A stretch of DNA of 64,000 nt, from the NCBI RefSeq assembly GCF_020360975.1, contig NW_025408667.1:11284001-11348000 (forward strand), in the 5' to 3' direction. Below are positions 1-10,247 of the stretch, one piece after another. Numbering within the stretch: position 1 is the first letter of the stretch; the number at the start of each line of letters is the position of its first letter. This DNA comes from Hirsutella rhossiliensis. Its lineage: Eukaryota; Ascomycota; Sordariomycetes; Hypocreales; Ophiocordycipitaceae. The position numbers and the translations under genes are program-made. The notes beneath the pieces are model-generated. The model had not been told where the DNA came from, ran no database searches, and saw nothing but the letters and a program-made list of their open reading frames with translations.

Positions 1-339
1 GGTTCGCTAGCAGCTTGTGAAGCCCACTCTGAAGGCATGACGGAGGAAGACTTTGAAGCGGGTTCACAAAGGAGAAGCAAGCCATGTTGAGCCTGAATGA
101 TCCCGGGCGCCTTGGCGGACTCGGAAGAGAATATTACTTTGGTAGAAGGTATGTCAAGCGATTGTGAATCGGAGGGCCTCACAGTTTTTCTAGAAGCGTA
201 TTAATCTTCTGTTGAAATGTGAAAAACGGATCTGAACCATGGAGAAGCTTGCTTGCCGGCTTGCGTTTAGATTCTTCCTGGAATCAGTCTGAGTTTTACG
301 CGGAGCCGAGTGCTGGAACCAAAAGACCCCATATTATTA
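1..339 (+). other. Left-edge stretch, possible 3' end of a host gene
   Basis: The first frame is open from the edge to a TGA at 88-90 and reads like a hydrophilic protein end (acidic and Ser/Arg-rich). A second frame, entered around position 75, stays open to a TGA at 165-167. This could be the frameshifted or spliced C-terminus of a gene lying to the left. The product is not recognised. From 168 to 339 I see no gene. Confidence 0.2.
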
Positions 340-449
340 TGTTATCGATAATTTATTGATAAGGAAAACTTGTATTGTTATCGTTATGGATAAGCTTAAC
401 AATAAATATGCCCTTATCAATAAATATATATTTATTACTGGGATGTCTG
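340..449. mobile_element. Relic of one hAT transposon end
   Basis: The last ~100 bp match, with many differences, the right ends of the full hAT copies at 13528 and 25192: the same ATAAGCTTAACAATAAATATG block, then an AT-rich stretch, then the terminus GGGATGTCTG at 440-449. The inverted form, CAGACATCCCAGTAATAAAT, parallels CAGACATCTCAGTAATCAAT and CAGACATTGCAGTAATCAAT of the intact copies. No partner end or coding part lies nearby, so this is a solo end or a diverged relative. Confidence 0.6.
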
Positions 450-800
450 AGCAGTCCCTGGTATCTCCCTCAGCGCTGGCAATGTTGGTGACACGAACAT
501 GCGGTAAATAGGCCATCTGCTGCGGGTTATGCGCTGGCCTTGCCTGCTTCGAGTGCTGCGGGTGCTGCTGCTGAGCCGGTCGACAGTCGGACATGACGTT
601 GCGGGTTGATGGCTCTGTGTGTGGACTGTGTGCTGGGGAGGAGCTGGGTCGAGCCCTGCTTTGGGGACACAACAGACGCCGCGTTCTGGAAATTAAGATC
701 TGGAGACGAGGAATGCCTGTTTTATATTAAGGTGGTTCACATAGCTGTGTGTGTGCATGACACTATGTCCTATTTCCTATTGTGTGTGCATGACACTATG

Positions 801-1000
801 TGTGGGTAGGCACCTGCGGCAGCTGCTGCAATGAGACGGTACTAGGGTTAACCTGATGTTGTATTCGTCTTGATTCTCTATCTAAGGAGGCAGAGGCCAG
901 CGTGGAGAAAGGGGGCACGCTGCCCTCAGCCGCACACGTGACCGTACGGGTCACGTGCCAACCATGGTTGGTCACACCACTAGATAGATACATTCCTACA
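801..1000 (-). repeat. 3' LTR of copia copy 1
   Basis: 200 bp, identical by eye to 6778-6977. It contains an inverted pair of E-boxes (CACGTGAC at 935-942 and GTCACGTG at 950-957) around GTAC, a plausible promoter element. The left flank holds the 5 bp target duplication ctatg. Confidence 0.95.
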
Positions 1001-1213
1001 CAGGCAACTCTTCTTTTGCTGTGAGAAGCACAGCAACACCTTGAACAGGTCTAAAGGATAGTAGCGTTAAGGCCGTGAAGGAATGTGCCGTGAGGGGTGT
1101 GTCATTATTGCCAAAAGTGGGTCCGACGTCTTGTTCTTAGCTGTAGATATCTGGGAAGAAGTGAAGGGTCTTCCTGATAGGAGCAATCATTTGATCATAG
1201 GTATAAGGAGCGG

Positions 1214-4200
1214 TTAGGAACGTTGTACGTATCCTTCGACTCGAATTGTCAGACTATTGGTATCGATGAAGCGTTCCAGGGCTCGGTTTGGTGATGCTTT
1301 CGTCATTGCATCTGCTGGGTTGTCTGCGCCGTTGATCCAACGAATATCTGTTATCTCTCTCTTCTCGTATGACTGGCGAAGGGCCATGATATCAATCATC
1401 AATCGTTTTTCCTTCGTCGTACCGAGCTTGACTAGGCATTCGTAGAGAGTACGAATCCGTACAGACGATGAGAGGGATAGGAGGAAGGTTGAGTCGTTCC
1501 GTAATTATCTTCATAGTCATCGCAAGGAGATGCCTATGTCGAATCCGTTGGCCATACCGTAGATCTCTGATGCTAGGACGCTACGGGTAACACGTTTGCA
1601 CTTTGTTGAACTCCAGTGTACGATGTTACCACTAATCTCGAACTGTTTTTCTTTGTGGTTTGTCTCGTTAACGAGGGTAATGACGAATCCTAGTTGGGAG
1701 GATAAGTCCTTGTTGTTTGCGAAAGAACCATCGGTGAAAACCATCAGCTTTGCAGTAGCTAGATCAATTGGTTTGTACGTGAGGCCACGTAGTTGGTGAT
1801 CCATTTGCCATTGCAGTCGCTTGTTCAAAATTGCGTAATCTTTATCCTCAGGGGTCTGTACTTGGGCGGCGACTGAAACATCGAAAGAAGCTTCCGGTTG
1901 AGCAATTGAAGCAATGTATGAGGCTCGCGCTCGTTCCTCAACGTAGCGCTGGTGACGATCAATTGCTTTAGGGTCAATGGTGGTCATTTTTGCTGCTTGT
2001 CCCTTCTGTTGAAGTAAAAGGGATCCTTTCTTAAGGGTTATTATTCAGCAACGTCAGTCTTGCACCATTAAAGTCAACCGTTGTTCCGTATGTGATGTCA
2101 GTCTTGGGCTTGGAACGAAATTCTGCCTTTGTAGCTCTTCTTCTTCACGGGTAGAAAAGTTGTTCGTTCCAAGGATGAGGTGTCATCAGTTTGCATTCCA
2201 ACAATACCGAGCGTGTCAGGGCCAGTATTCGAAATCAGTAGGCAGGAGTCATAGGTGGAGGTAGACATATCCAGCTTTTCGAGGTGATGCTGCTGATATG
2301 TGCGGAACCAATGGACTCCGGCTTCTGCGATACCGTACAGGGCTTAATAACACGAATAATTGTTCCGTTAGGGTATTTGCCTTGTAGTTCCGTGGGCAAA
2401 TACGTAAGAATGGTCCGGAAAGCTTGGTCTGGGATTGCGGGTATGCCTGAGTGATATCACGGAGGGAGAGGGTTATGCCGTAGTTTTGAAGAAGTCCGGG
2501 GCAATAGCGAGGATGAGTCTCTGGCTAACGCGTTGAATTGTCGGAGATTGCGTCAGGAGGGTGGTCTTCTCAAAGTCGTTATGTCCTTGAATAACAAGTC
2601 GAGACTTTTCGTAGGGCTTAGTGTTGATTCCTTTGACTTCACGAACCATTCGAGAGCGAAAGATTCTATAGTTTCCATGAGTCATTTGATCGTATCGTTC
2701 AAATTGGAATACACCGCGGCCAACGAGGTCAGTAATCTCTTTGTTATCGGATTCTTCGAAGGGTCACCAGGAGAGGTGATTATGCCATCAGACCGTAGCT
2801 TGAGGAAAGAGCTTGTGCATCTTCCTCCTTTTGGGTCAAGAAGCTCTGGTCTACGGCAGGCCATCATGATCAAATCCTTTGGCTTGTTCTTTGATCCTGG
2901 TGGGCGTCCTCTCTTGCGGGGGCGGGGTTCGGGTCGGGCAGGCAGGTCCGTTAGGGTCTTAACGGGGTCTTGAGCCGGTTGTTCATTAAGATCTGAACGA
3001 ATGCCTGAGGGTCTGTGTCGTGTGTAGGGTCGGAAAGAGTGGTATCATCACGCAGATACGGTTGTACAAGGGTCGATCGAAAGACTTGGGGCCGTTGACT
3101 GTGTCAATGGTGATGTTATGGCTATCAATCGATGCAATCTTGAAGGGTCCTTGCCAACCGTCTTTCTCTCTCAAACGCGAACTTCACTTTGCAGCGGGAG
3201 GATAGCACTTCTGTCGTGCTCGGGCCGTTGCGTGCATGGAGGGCATCCTTAACTCGTCTTTCTGCCGAGAGTTGGCGGAGCATTTTCATCGCTTTCTGCA
3301 TAGCTTCCGATCTTTTGAGGGTGGAAGCGGAAGGGGCGAGTCTGTAGATACGCGAGGGTATGCGCCGAAAACAAGCAACGTAGGCACAAGACCGTCAGGT
3401 CCTGCCGTATCATTGATTGCTTTAACAGCCATTTGAAGGACTGTTTCGGCGGAAGTGGTGTGGCCAATCTCAGCATGGAGGATGTTAAAGGCGCGTCGGA
3501 GGGGTGCGTGATAGCGTTCAATCTTTCCAATGGACCAATGCGTCTCAACAGGTACTTGAGAGCATTTGATCCCCATAATCTTTGCTTCGTTCCGGAATTC
3601 GAGAGAAGCAAAGTTAGTTCCTGCATCGTGACGGAGGGTATCAGGAGGTCCAAGATACGTGTCGATCCAGAGGGTCCGGAGGGTCTCCCATGTATCTTTA
3701 GCTGACATTGACGGTAAAAATCTGGCTCCTTGGAAAGCAGTAGCTGAGTCCACAACGTGTAGAACAGGGCGTTGTGGTGTTCCTAGGTGCATCACATCAA
3801 CGATGATTTCGTAGTTGAATTCTTGATCATCGTTAAGGGTGAACTTGAAGCGGCGTGGGGCTTGTGAGTGCATTTGACAGTGGTGACAGAACTTAGAGAT
3901 AGTCTCTAATGTGTCTATCGAGACGTCACTGTGCCCGGCTTGCTTCAAGAGGTGATGGAGCCTAGGGACTGCTGGGTGTCCAAAGCGTCGGTGAAGTGTA
4001 CGAATCTCTGTTTCCGTAAGAAACGAGATAGACTCTTCATCTTTCGTAAGGAAGAACCAGGGATGTCCCCATTTGCGGATGACTGGGATGCTGGTAGGGC
4101 GATTAGTACAATGATTACTACAATTGATGGTATCTGTGATGTTATTGAAATAGATACCAAGTCGATCCATATCAGCAAGGCAGAGCAAAAGGAGTTGGGG

Positions 4201-4640
4201 TTTGAAGGATGTGGAACGTGATCCTTCCGAGGGGTGTTTTTAGGGCAACTGTGCCAAGGGAGTTAATCGTGTCGCCGTTGCCAAATTTGATGGAGGCCTG
4301 GCCGGATGTAGAGCTGTCGAGAGCTACAGAAGGATCTTCTCGTTGTAGGGCGATGTACTGAGAATATCCTGCTGTGGAGAATGTTGCTGCACCTGTGTCG
4401 ATCATGATACCTTGGAATCTATCCCTTGAATAGCGATCTTCAATAATAAATTGCGAGGCTGGAACAACGGTTTGATCCGTCTGATAGACGTCTTCTCCTG
4501 TGATCAAATGATTGAATGCCTGTTGACAGAGCATTTGGCTTGCTTGCCATTGTTCCGGGTGATCGTTGGTGCTATTGTCATGTTCTTCCCATGTATCTTC
4601 AGTGTCATCAAAGCTGCTCATCTCATGACCTTCGTAGTCT
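1214..4640 (-). pseudogene. pol: copia copy 1 pol: protease, integrase, AT-hook, RT, RNase H (frameshifted)
   Basis: Aspartic protease with the motif IDTGA (about 4390-4412). Integrase (3286-4188) has the HHCC zinc motif (RFGHP...CHHC) and catalytic Asp residues in VDVMH and HDAGTNF and Glu in KIERYH. After it comes a linker with an AT-hook, KRGRPP (2898-2918). RT starts around 2690 (KSRLVIQGH, then TQSPTIQR), and its catalytic motif reads QTDD (about 2182-2195) where most copia elements have YVDD. RNase H (1517-1987) has TDGSFANNKD and the ADAMTK tail, ending at 1214. Several frame changes interrupt the polyprotein, so this copy as given could not make it in one piece. Confidence 0.85.
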
Positions 4641-6332
4641 AGAATATAGCCTCCGATGTCCGTGAGTTGTACACCTATGAAGTGGCATTGAGTGATATGT
4701 TGGTCCTTGGCCTTTTGTCGTTCATCCGTAGAGTGTTTAGTTGACCAACAGCCTTCTTGTCCACAAACAAAACACTTCTTTGTCCAGTTGCGGTTATTGT
4801 AGCTAGGATTGTAGTTACTACGGCTTTGAGGCCGGTAGTTTCCACGGTTGTAGCTTTGTCCGTATCCGCGGCTGGGTCGTTGACCTGAATATCCGTATCT
4901 GCCTCGAGAGCGGTTGTTATTGTATCGACGGTCGAGGTAGTACTGATGGCGTGGATCGTTATGATCGAATGATCCAGCAAAGTCAAGGGAAATTGAGAAG
5001 TTGTTATGAGGGCAAGATGGGTTTCAACGGATGCACGAAGATCTGCAAGAAGGTGCTCGACGTTATCGGCGGGTTTGAAAAGAGCGTATTGGAGTTCGGG
5101 TACTCCGGCATGCTTTCATAAGCGTTGTACGCAGTAGAAGGTCTCCTCCGTACTCCTGCCAAGGGCTCGTTGGCAGAGCTGAAGCTTATCAAAGAGGGTT
5201 TGAAGCACTTCGTGGGGGGTCTTCGAAGCATCTTGGGCACGGATGGAGTTAAAGGTTATTGTTGTCCAGTCAGTATGGTAGTGGACATGGTTGACTTCCG
5301 TGTCAAAGTGTTGTTTGAAGATATCATACGCTTGTCGGAACGTCGTAGCCCATGTGATCTTATCAAGATAGAATCTTTGGGCTCTTCCATCAAGGATCCG
5401 GGGAAAGAGTGCGTGAAATTGTGACGGTTTCACTTGGATATGAGAGCAGTTGCTTAAGAAGAGGCGGAGCTTATCATCAAGGAGATCGTACGGCTCTCCT
5501 GTGTAGTTCCGATCTTTGTTCCAGGTCTTCATAAACTTCTGCTGGATGTCGCTATCGACGATAGCGTTCGGGATGTTATCCGGGGGGAGTTTCATGTATT
5601 CTCCAAAGGTTGCAGGGCCGGATAAGTGTTCGGGGATGGGGTTGGTGACGGGTTGGACGAGATCGGGGTTCTGGAAGCGGTAGGAAGTCGGATGAATAGT
5701 AAGAGAGGTCGGAGCAGGTTTATCTTGGATAGTCGGAGCAGGAGTAGGTGCGTTAGGAGGGCTCGTTAGGGTCTTAATAGGTTGTGGTTCGTTAAGACCT
5801 TGATGAGGTGCTGCTAAGGGCGTAACTGATGGTGAAGGAGGTTGAGACGGATGGGGATTAGTGGAAGCATTTGATCCTAGTAATGCTGTCTGCCTCCTGA
5901 AGGCAGCAGTCCTCTCATCAAACACCATCTCCGTAAACTCCTGCTCTGGCCAGGTTTGTGGGTTCTCGATAGTTTGTAATATGAGAAATTGTGTTGCGAA
6001 TTTCCCCTTTGTGAACCTGTGTAGATACCTCTTTTCCTTAGTAGTTTCCTGAGGGCTCTCTTGTATTCATTCGGGGCGCGGTCCCATGTGTCTTCGGTCC
6101 ATTCTTCAAAATGCTGTTGGAAGTAACCAAGGAGGTCGTATCCTTGATCACTGCCAGATTGAACGATGAATATGAACTTTGCCACATATGTCGTTACTGC
6201 GATCTTGTCCTTTTCGTCGTGTGTGATATCGTTGTCCCAAAGGTCGATATTAATTTGTCGGAATGCGGATGCTTGGATGTCTAGTGCCTGCATCTGGTCG
6301 CATATTTCTTCGAGCTGGGCTTCTGGGGACAT
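4640..6332 (-). pseudogene. gag: copia copy 1 gag (frameshifted)
   Basis: Nucleocapsid/capsid-type Gag. The start ATG at 6332 is chosen because the protein from there aligns with the Gag N-termini of the other two copia elements, including the shared RGIYTG segment. The frame changes near 5930-5990. A second segment (5116-5928) carries the Pro-rich linker and the capsid part with the conserved EPYDLLDDK and HFDTE motifs, shared with the other two elements as EPYDIFDDK/DAYDILDDK and HFDTE. A third segment has the zinc knuckle C-x2-C-x4-C-x4-H (around 4740-4775), which is in frame with the protease that follows. Length and domain order suit a fungal copia Gag. One-base indels break it into at least three frames; whether these are real or assembly errors is open. 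Confidence 0.8.
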
Positions 6333-6777
6333 AGCTCGGGCGGTCGGGGCTATCGTGATCAAATGAATGAGACGATGTGGGGTTCGTATTGGTCTCTTCG
6401 TATACGAGTTGTCGCTAATAGGAGGTCGAGCGTCGCGTACTAAGTAGGTCGTTCGCGGCCAGACTGAACTGACGGGGATCTTGCTACTTAACGTCAAGGG
6501 TCGAACGTTCTTACTAGTTGTTTGCGATGTGGTCGCCTGTCGATTCCGGTGCTCACGGCTAGGCAAACTAGCGGGCGATCGTAATCAACAGTTGGAAGGA
6601 CTCTCGCGCGGCTGGGCAAACCAGCGGGAGATTCCTTGTTCTTAGCACAAATAACCTTCTTCTGAGCGCTACTCAGGGCCACAGTAAAGTGACGCGGACT
6701 ATAGCACCTTCGAAGGTTGAGGAATTTGTCTCTTCTACTTAGCTGTCTGTGACGGGCGTGGGCCGGTCACTGATCAG

Positions 6778-6977
6778 TGTGGGTAGGCACCTGCGGCAGC
6801 TGCTGCAATGAGACGGTACTAGGGTTAACCTGATGTTGTATTCGTCTTGATTCTCTATCTAAGGAGGCAGAGGCCAGCGTGGAGAAAGGGGGCACGCTGC
6901 CCTCAGCCGCACACGTGACCGTACGGGTCACGTGCCAACCATGGTTGGTCACACCACTAGATAGATACATTCCTACA
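6778..6977 (-). repeat. 5' LTR of copia copy 1
   Basis: 200 bp, the upstream LTR for the minus-strand element. It carries the same paired E-boxes (6912-6919 and 6927-6934) and is followed by the target duplication ctatg (6978-6982). Confidence 0.95.
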
Positions 6978-7260
6978 CTATGTCCTATTTCCTATTTGTC
7001 AATGGACGCAAGGCTCATTCATGTTCGAAGAGAACAGCCCTTGAAGAGCTTCAAAATGTTTTGAGGGAATGAATACAGTATTGTAAGGATCAATTCAGGT
7101 GTCCTGTATTGCAAAGCAGTTGACTTTGTATATAGCGTCGCAAGGTCAGGGCGAGTTGAAAAGCCGGTCCCCTTGCTTGGTGATCTCAAATTCGCCCCTC
7201 GTAGTTACATCAATAAGACAGACTCGAAACAGCCGCATCGCCGCCTTGACTCGCGCCAGC

Positions 7261-7857
7261 CTACTCGAGCGCCCACCTCTGCATCAGGGAGCCGAGCTCG
7301 TCCTCGTTGGCGGAGTCGCCGCGGGCGGCCGTCATCAGGTCCTTGATGTCGTCTTGCTGCGGCAAGGCGAAGCTGACGGGCAAGTCGCCGGGGGTGAACT
7401 CCTCCCTGGTCCAGCCCTCGAGGTAGGGGCGGGCCTCGTCCGGCAAGGGCTGGTCGACGGCCCAGGCAAAGGCCTGGGTGGCCTGGAGCAGGAGGCCGCA
7501 TATGGGAAAGGTGTGGCAGCCGTGGCGCATCATCATGCAGTCCTTTGCGAAGATGTCGCGGGCGACGGCGTTGCGGAAGAGCAGGACGAGGGGCTGCATG
7601 GACAGGTAGAGATGGCGCCACAGCAGCGAGTCGAAGGGCCAGCGGCCGAGGAAAGCGTCGACGACGTGCGAGTCGGAGGAGCAGTGGTGCAGGCACAGGT
7701 CCCTGATTGTGGTGCCGGGCTGGCTGGCGGGGGTAGACCCGAGTACGCGAAGCACCGGCCGTGCCGCGCAGACTGTGTGCTTCGTCTGACGGGTCGTCAA
7801 CATCAGTGCTCTGGGGGTAGCGTAGCGCCATGTCACGCACTGGGTTTTGGCCAGCAT
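7261..7857 (-). CDS. Unassigned protein in GC-rich island
   Basis: An open frame of about 198 codons, clearly richer in G and C than the flanks. The C-terminal two thirds look like a folded cytosolic protein: hydrophobic helix-like stretches around LYLSMQPLVLLFRNAVARD and a Cys/Met/His cluster (CMMMRHGC), then an acidic tail. The frame runs on upstream into a 19 bp minisatellite that translates as low-complexity peptide, so I start it at the ATG at 7857; an intron or a more internal start is possible. Two longer frames overlap it, on the minus strand (7205-7840) and the plus strand (7099-8286). They are Arg/Pro- or Gly-rich, as expected of shadows in GC-rich DNA. No family is recognised; it could be a fragment of a larger host gene. 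Confidence 0.4.
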   Translation of the reverse strand: MLAKTQCVTWRYATPRALMLTTRQTKHTVCAARPVLRVLGSTPASQPGTTIRDLCLHHCSSDSHVVDAFLGRWPFDSLLWRHLYLSMQPLVLLFRNAVARDIFAKDCMMMRHGCHTFPICGLLLQATQAFAWAVDQPLPDEARPYLEGWTREEFTPGDLPVSFALPQQDDIKDLMTAARGDSANEDELGSLMQRWALE

Positions 7858-7948
7858 GCAGGCACTTGCGGCCCGCCGAAGCTCACGAGCCAACGGGCTA
7901 GGATCAACGAGGTGGCTTGGACTCACTTCTCCCAGCAACGTAACGCTT

Positions 7949-8100
7949 TCCCTTCCACGCAACATTTTCCCTTCCACGCAACGTTTTCCCTTCCGCACAA
8001 CGCTTTCCCTTCCACGCAACATTTTCCCTTCCACGCAACATTTTCCCTTCCACGCAACATTTTCCCTTCCACGGAACGTTTCCCCGTCCGCGCAACGCTC
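7949..8100. repeat. 19 bp minisatellite, about 8 units
   Basis: Unit TCCCTTCCACGCAACATTT, repeated eight times with small changes (ATT/GTT/GCT variants and a degenerate last unit). Nineteen is not a multiple of three, so the array gives open but meaningless frames on both strands. It lies just upstream of the GC-rich minus-strand frame. Confidence 0.9.
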
Positions 8101-8206
8101 ACGCGACGCTCATTCAATCACACATACTCTCTCGCGCGACTAGCGACCCCCTCCAGCACGTGCGAGTCTCCTCTCGACCACGGATACGAGATCGGAGCTT
8201 GCTATC

Positions 8207-8338
8207 ATGGCATCCGTGCTCTGCATTTGTGGACAACTCTATACAGAAAGTGGCCACAGAAGTCATCGGAAGAAGGCGCACTTTGATTGCTGCGAAACTA
8301 TTTTCTTTGGCGAGGAGTGGCTTAACCACCGCCAATGA
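8207..8338 (+). CDS. Possible 43-residue Cys/His-rich peptide
   Basis: A short frame from an ATG at 8207 to a TGA at 8336 encodes a peptide with CIC near the N-terminus, a GHRSHRKKAH segment and a later CC pair, resembling one zinc-finger-like unit. No intron or longer context supports it. Opposite-strand and other-frame readings of this stretch look random. It could be a fragment of a finger protein or chance. Confidence 0.2.
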   Translation: MASVLCICGQLYTESGHRSHRKKAHFDCCETIFFGEEWLNHRQ

Positions 8339-8415
8339 TCCAGCTCGTGGTCGTCAACATGATCATCCGCGTCGTGGTTTTCGACACCGGTGCCCCCAGC
8401 CGATGGCACCATCGT

Positions 8416-8877
8416 CTAGAGGAAGTTCGTGATCATGTACGGGCGCATGCCCAGCGTCGGGAGGCTCTTGTCGCTCATGGACACGTAGTTGACCCAGGTC
8501 TTGTACGGGAAGCTCTTCTCCAGCGCGTCCCTGTTGACGATCGGGACTTTGTCCATGAAGTCGCCCAGGTTCGCGAAGGAGCCTGTGATGTCGCACGCCT
8601 TCATGTACGCGTCGGAGGCCTTGACCACGGTCGTCGCCACGTGCGTGGAACTCGCGAACGGGTAGTCGGTGTAGACCTCCACCCCGGTGACAACCTGGAG
8701 CACGCCGATGTGCTCGCACAAGCTGCAGACCACGAGGTGGAACGTGCTCCCGCCCCAGAAGCCGGTGACGACCCCGGGGCCGCTGGTGGTCCCGACCACG
8801 CGCGGGTCCCTGGCCATGATCATTCTGCCGCACGACGTGCATGTGACGAACCTGTTGATGCGGCTGACTGTATCCAT
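8416..8877 (-). CDS. Unassigned 153-residue protein with two CxxC pairs
   Basis: The frame starts at the ATG at 8877 (an upstream extension to 9006 in the same frame has a different composition). The protein begins MDTVSRINRF and has C-x2-C pairs at CTSCG and CSLCEH about 33 residues apart, suggesting a four-cysteine metal site, then a mixed alpha/beta-like C-terminal half ending in ITNFL. The region is GC-rich like the neighbouring 7261-7857 frame and unlike the flanking transposons. The opposite-strand frame 8335-9186 is longer but Arg/His/Val-rich and low in complexity, so I take it as the shadow. The family is not recognised. Confidence 0.45.
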   Translation of the reverse strand: MDTVSRINRFVTCTSCGRMIMARDPRVVGTTSGPGVVTGFWGGSTFHLVVCSLCEHIGVLQVVTGVEVYTDYPFASSTHVATTVVKASDAYMKACDITGSFANLGDFMDKVPIVNRDALEKSFPYKTWVNYVSMSDKSLPTLGMRPYMITNFL

Positions 8878-9349
8878 TGTGCTTCGATTGCCCACGGAGA
8901 CAAGTCGCGAGTTCGACTTATATTTGGTAGAGCGGTTGTCGGAAGATGTGAAGCAGCCTTCGTGGTTACGAGGACAGTAATCGTGCCCGCCCCCACTTTC
9001 GGGCACGATTACACATTTTGGTACGTCATGATGATCTATCTGGAGACGCCTAAAATTGGTAAAAAGATTACCCGTTGGTCTTGGTGTGGGGCCACAGCTG
9101 TCGCGAAGTGCGAGGTCAAAAACATCTCCTTTTTTCTTTTTCTTGTTCTTGAGAAGAGTGGAAGGCTACGTCTTATACAGACATAGCTGACAAATCCGAC
9201 ATGACCTAGAACCTTCTAAAGACAACCAGTCTCTTCCAGCAGAAGCTCAGTCATCCTCCTTGCATCTCACTCCTTTTGGTCCCTCAAGCCTGGATCGTGA
9301 CCCTACTTTTCAACAACTACAAAGGGAAGACGTCTGTGAAGGTACGACT
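8878..9349. other. Intergenic stretch
   Basis: No gene seen. It holds the AT-richer upstream region of the 8877 start and leads directly into the foldback element. Confidence 0.5.
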
Positions 9350-10089
9350 GTCGCGAAGGAGAGAGCAAAAGTGGGGATAAACGTGGATAAAGGGACTTTT
9401 CGAAGGTCGAGTATCATACGATCAGACGGTGTGTGAAACGCATGTGTTGATTGCTCTGTCCAGTTCCCCCTTTTTCGTCCAACCTTCCCCTTTTATATCC
9501 CTCTATGCCTTCCCTCAGTTAATATCCCGTTTTCAGGTATAATATACTTCTATCAGGAAGAGGGCACTTCTTGCCACTTACTGAAGGCCACGTAAGTCAT
9601 CTACGTCAGCACCTTCAGCTCCATCTCCCCAATCAAATAGCTCTTCTAGCTATTAGATCAATAGTTCAATCTTTCGAGGTCCCCGAGCCAGTAAGAGATA
9701 TACCGGGCTCCTTAGAAGGTCCCCGTTCGAATAGGAGATCCTCCGGACCCCTCAGTGGTCTGGGAAGAAGAAATAACAGTCTGCAGACTTCCCTTCTTAC
9801 CTGGTTTCAAGCTGTATTACCTAGAGAAACCTAGAGGCCTCACTTCGTTCGGACCTTCTTCTCGACAAGAAGTGCCCTCTTGCTGATAGAAGTATACTAT
9901 ACCTGAAAACGGGATATTAACTTAGGGAAGGCATAGAGGGATACAAAAGGGGAGGGTTAGACGGATAAAGGAAAAAGAAAAAGAGCAATGAACACATGCA
10001 TTTCACATACCCTCTGATCGGATGATACTCGACCTTCGAACGTCCCTTTATCCACTTTTATGTCCACTTTTATTATCTCTCTTCGCAAG
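9350..10089. mobile_element. Foldback element with 225 bp inverted arms
   Basis: The left arm (9350-9573) and right arm (9866-10089) are inverted copies, similar over their full length (roughly 85% by eye). Matching blocks include AAGGTCGAGTATCAT, TCCCTCTATGCCTTCCCT, TTAATATCCCGTTTTCAGGT and GAGGGCACTTCTTG. The 292 bp loop has an open frame (9571-9834) that I do not recognise as a protein. No transposase, so it is a non-autonomous foldback/long-TIR element or a palindrome formed by inverted duplication. No clear target duplication was found. A transcript across it would form a long hairpin. Confidence 0.8.
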
Positions 10090-10247
10090 ATCCGGAGCCA
10101 TCCCGTAATTTATGTATAAATTTGCATTTGCATTCATCTATTTAGGAATTCAGTTGAAAGGAAGGCCCACGCCAGGATAGTTTTGGGTTCTCTGATCAGA
10201 ACCATTCATGAGATCCCCAATCCAGTGACATGAAAACGTTCTCTCCG

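Larger units (their letters stand above)
801..6977 (-). mobile_element. Ty1/copia LTR retrotransposon, copy 1 (complete, 6.2 kb)
   Basis: Two identical 200 bp LTRs (801-1000 and 6778-6977) with TG...CA ends in the terminal sense are flanked by a 5 bp target duplication, ctatg (796-800 and 6978-6982). Coding runs on the minus strand in the order Gag, zinc knuckle, protease, integrase, reverse transcriptase, RNase H, which is the copia order. Internal sequence next to the 5' (right) LTR begins CTGATCAGTG (candidate primer site). A purine-rich tract next to the 3' (left) LTR is the candidate polypurine tract. Identical LTRs imply recent insertion, but the reading frame is broken at several places. 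Confidence 0.95.

Noticed and set aside
7949..8100. CRISPR-like array
   Set aside because: Contiguous 19 bp tandem units without spacers, in a eukaryotic setting.
7099..8286. Long plus-strand frame of 395 codons
   Set aside because: Gly/Val/Arg-rich in the GC-rich half and a repeated Phe-Pro peptide over the 19 bp minisatellite. A shadow of GC-rich DNA and the repeat array.
8335..9186. Plus-strand frame of 283 codons
   Set aside because: His/Arg/Val/Gly-biased and antiparallel to a more protein-like minus frame at 8416-8877.
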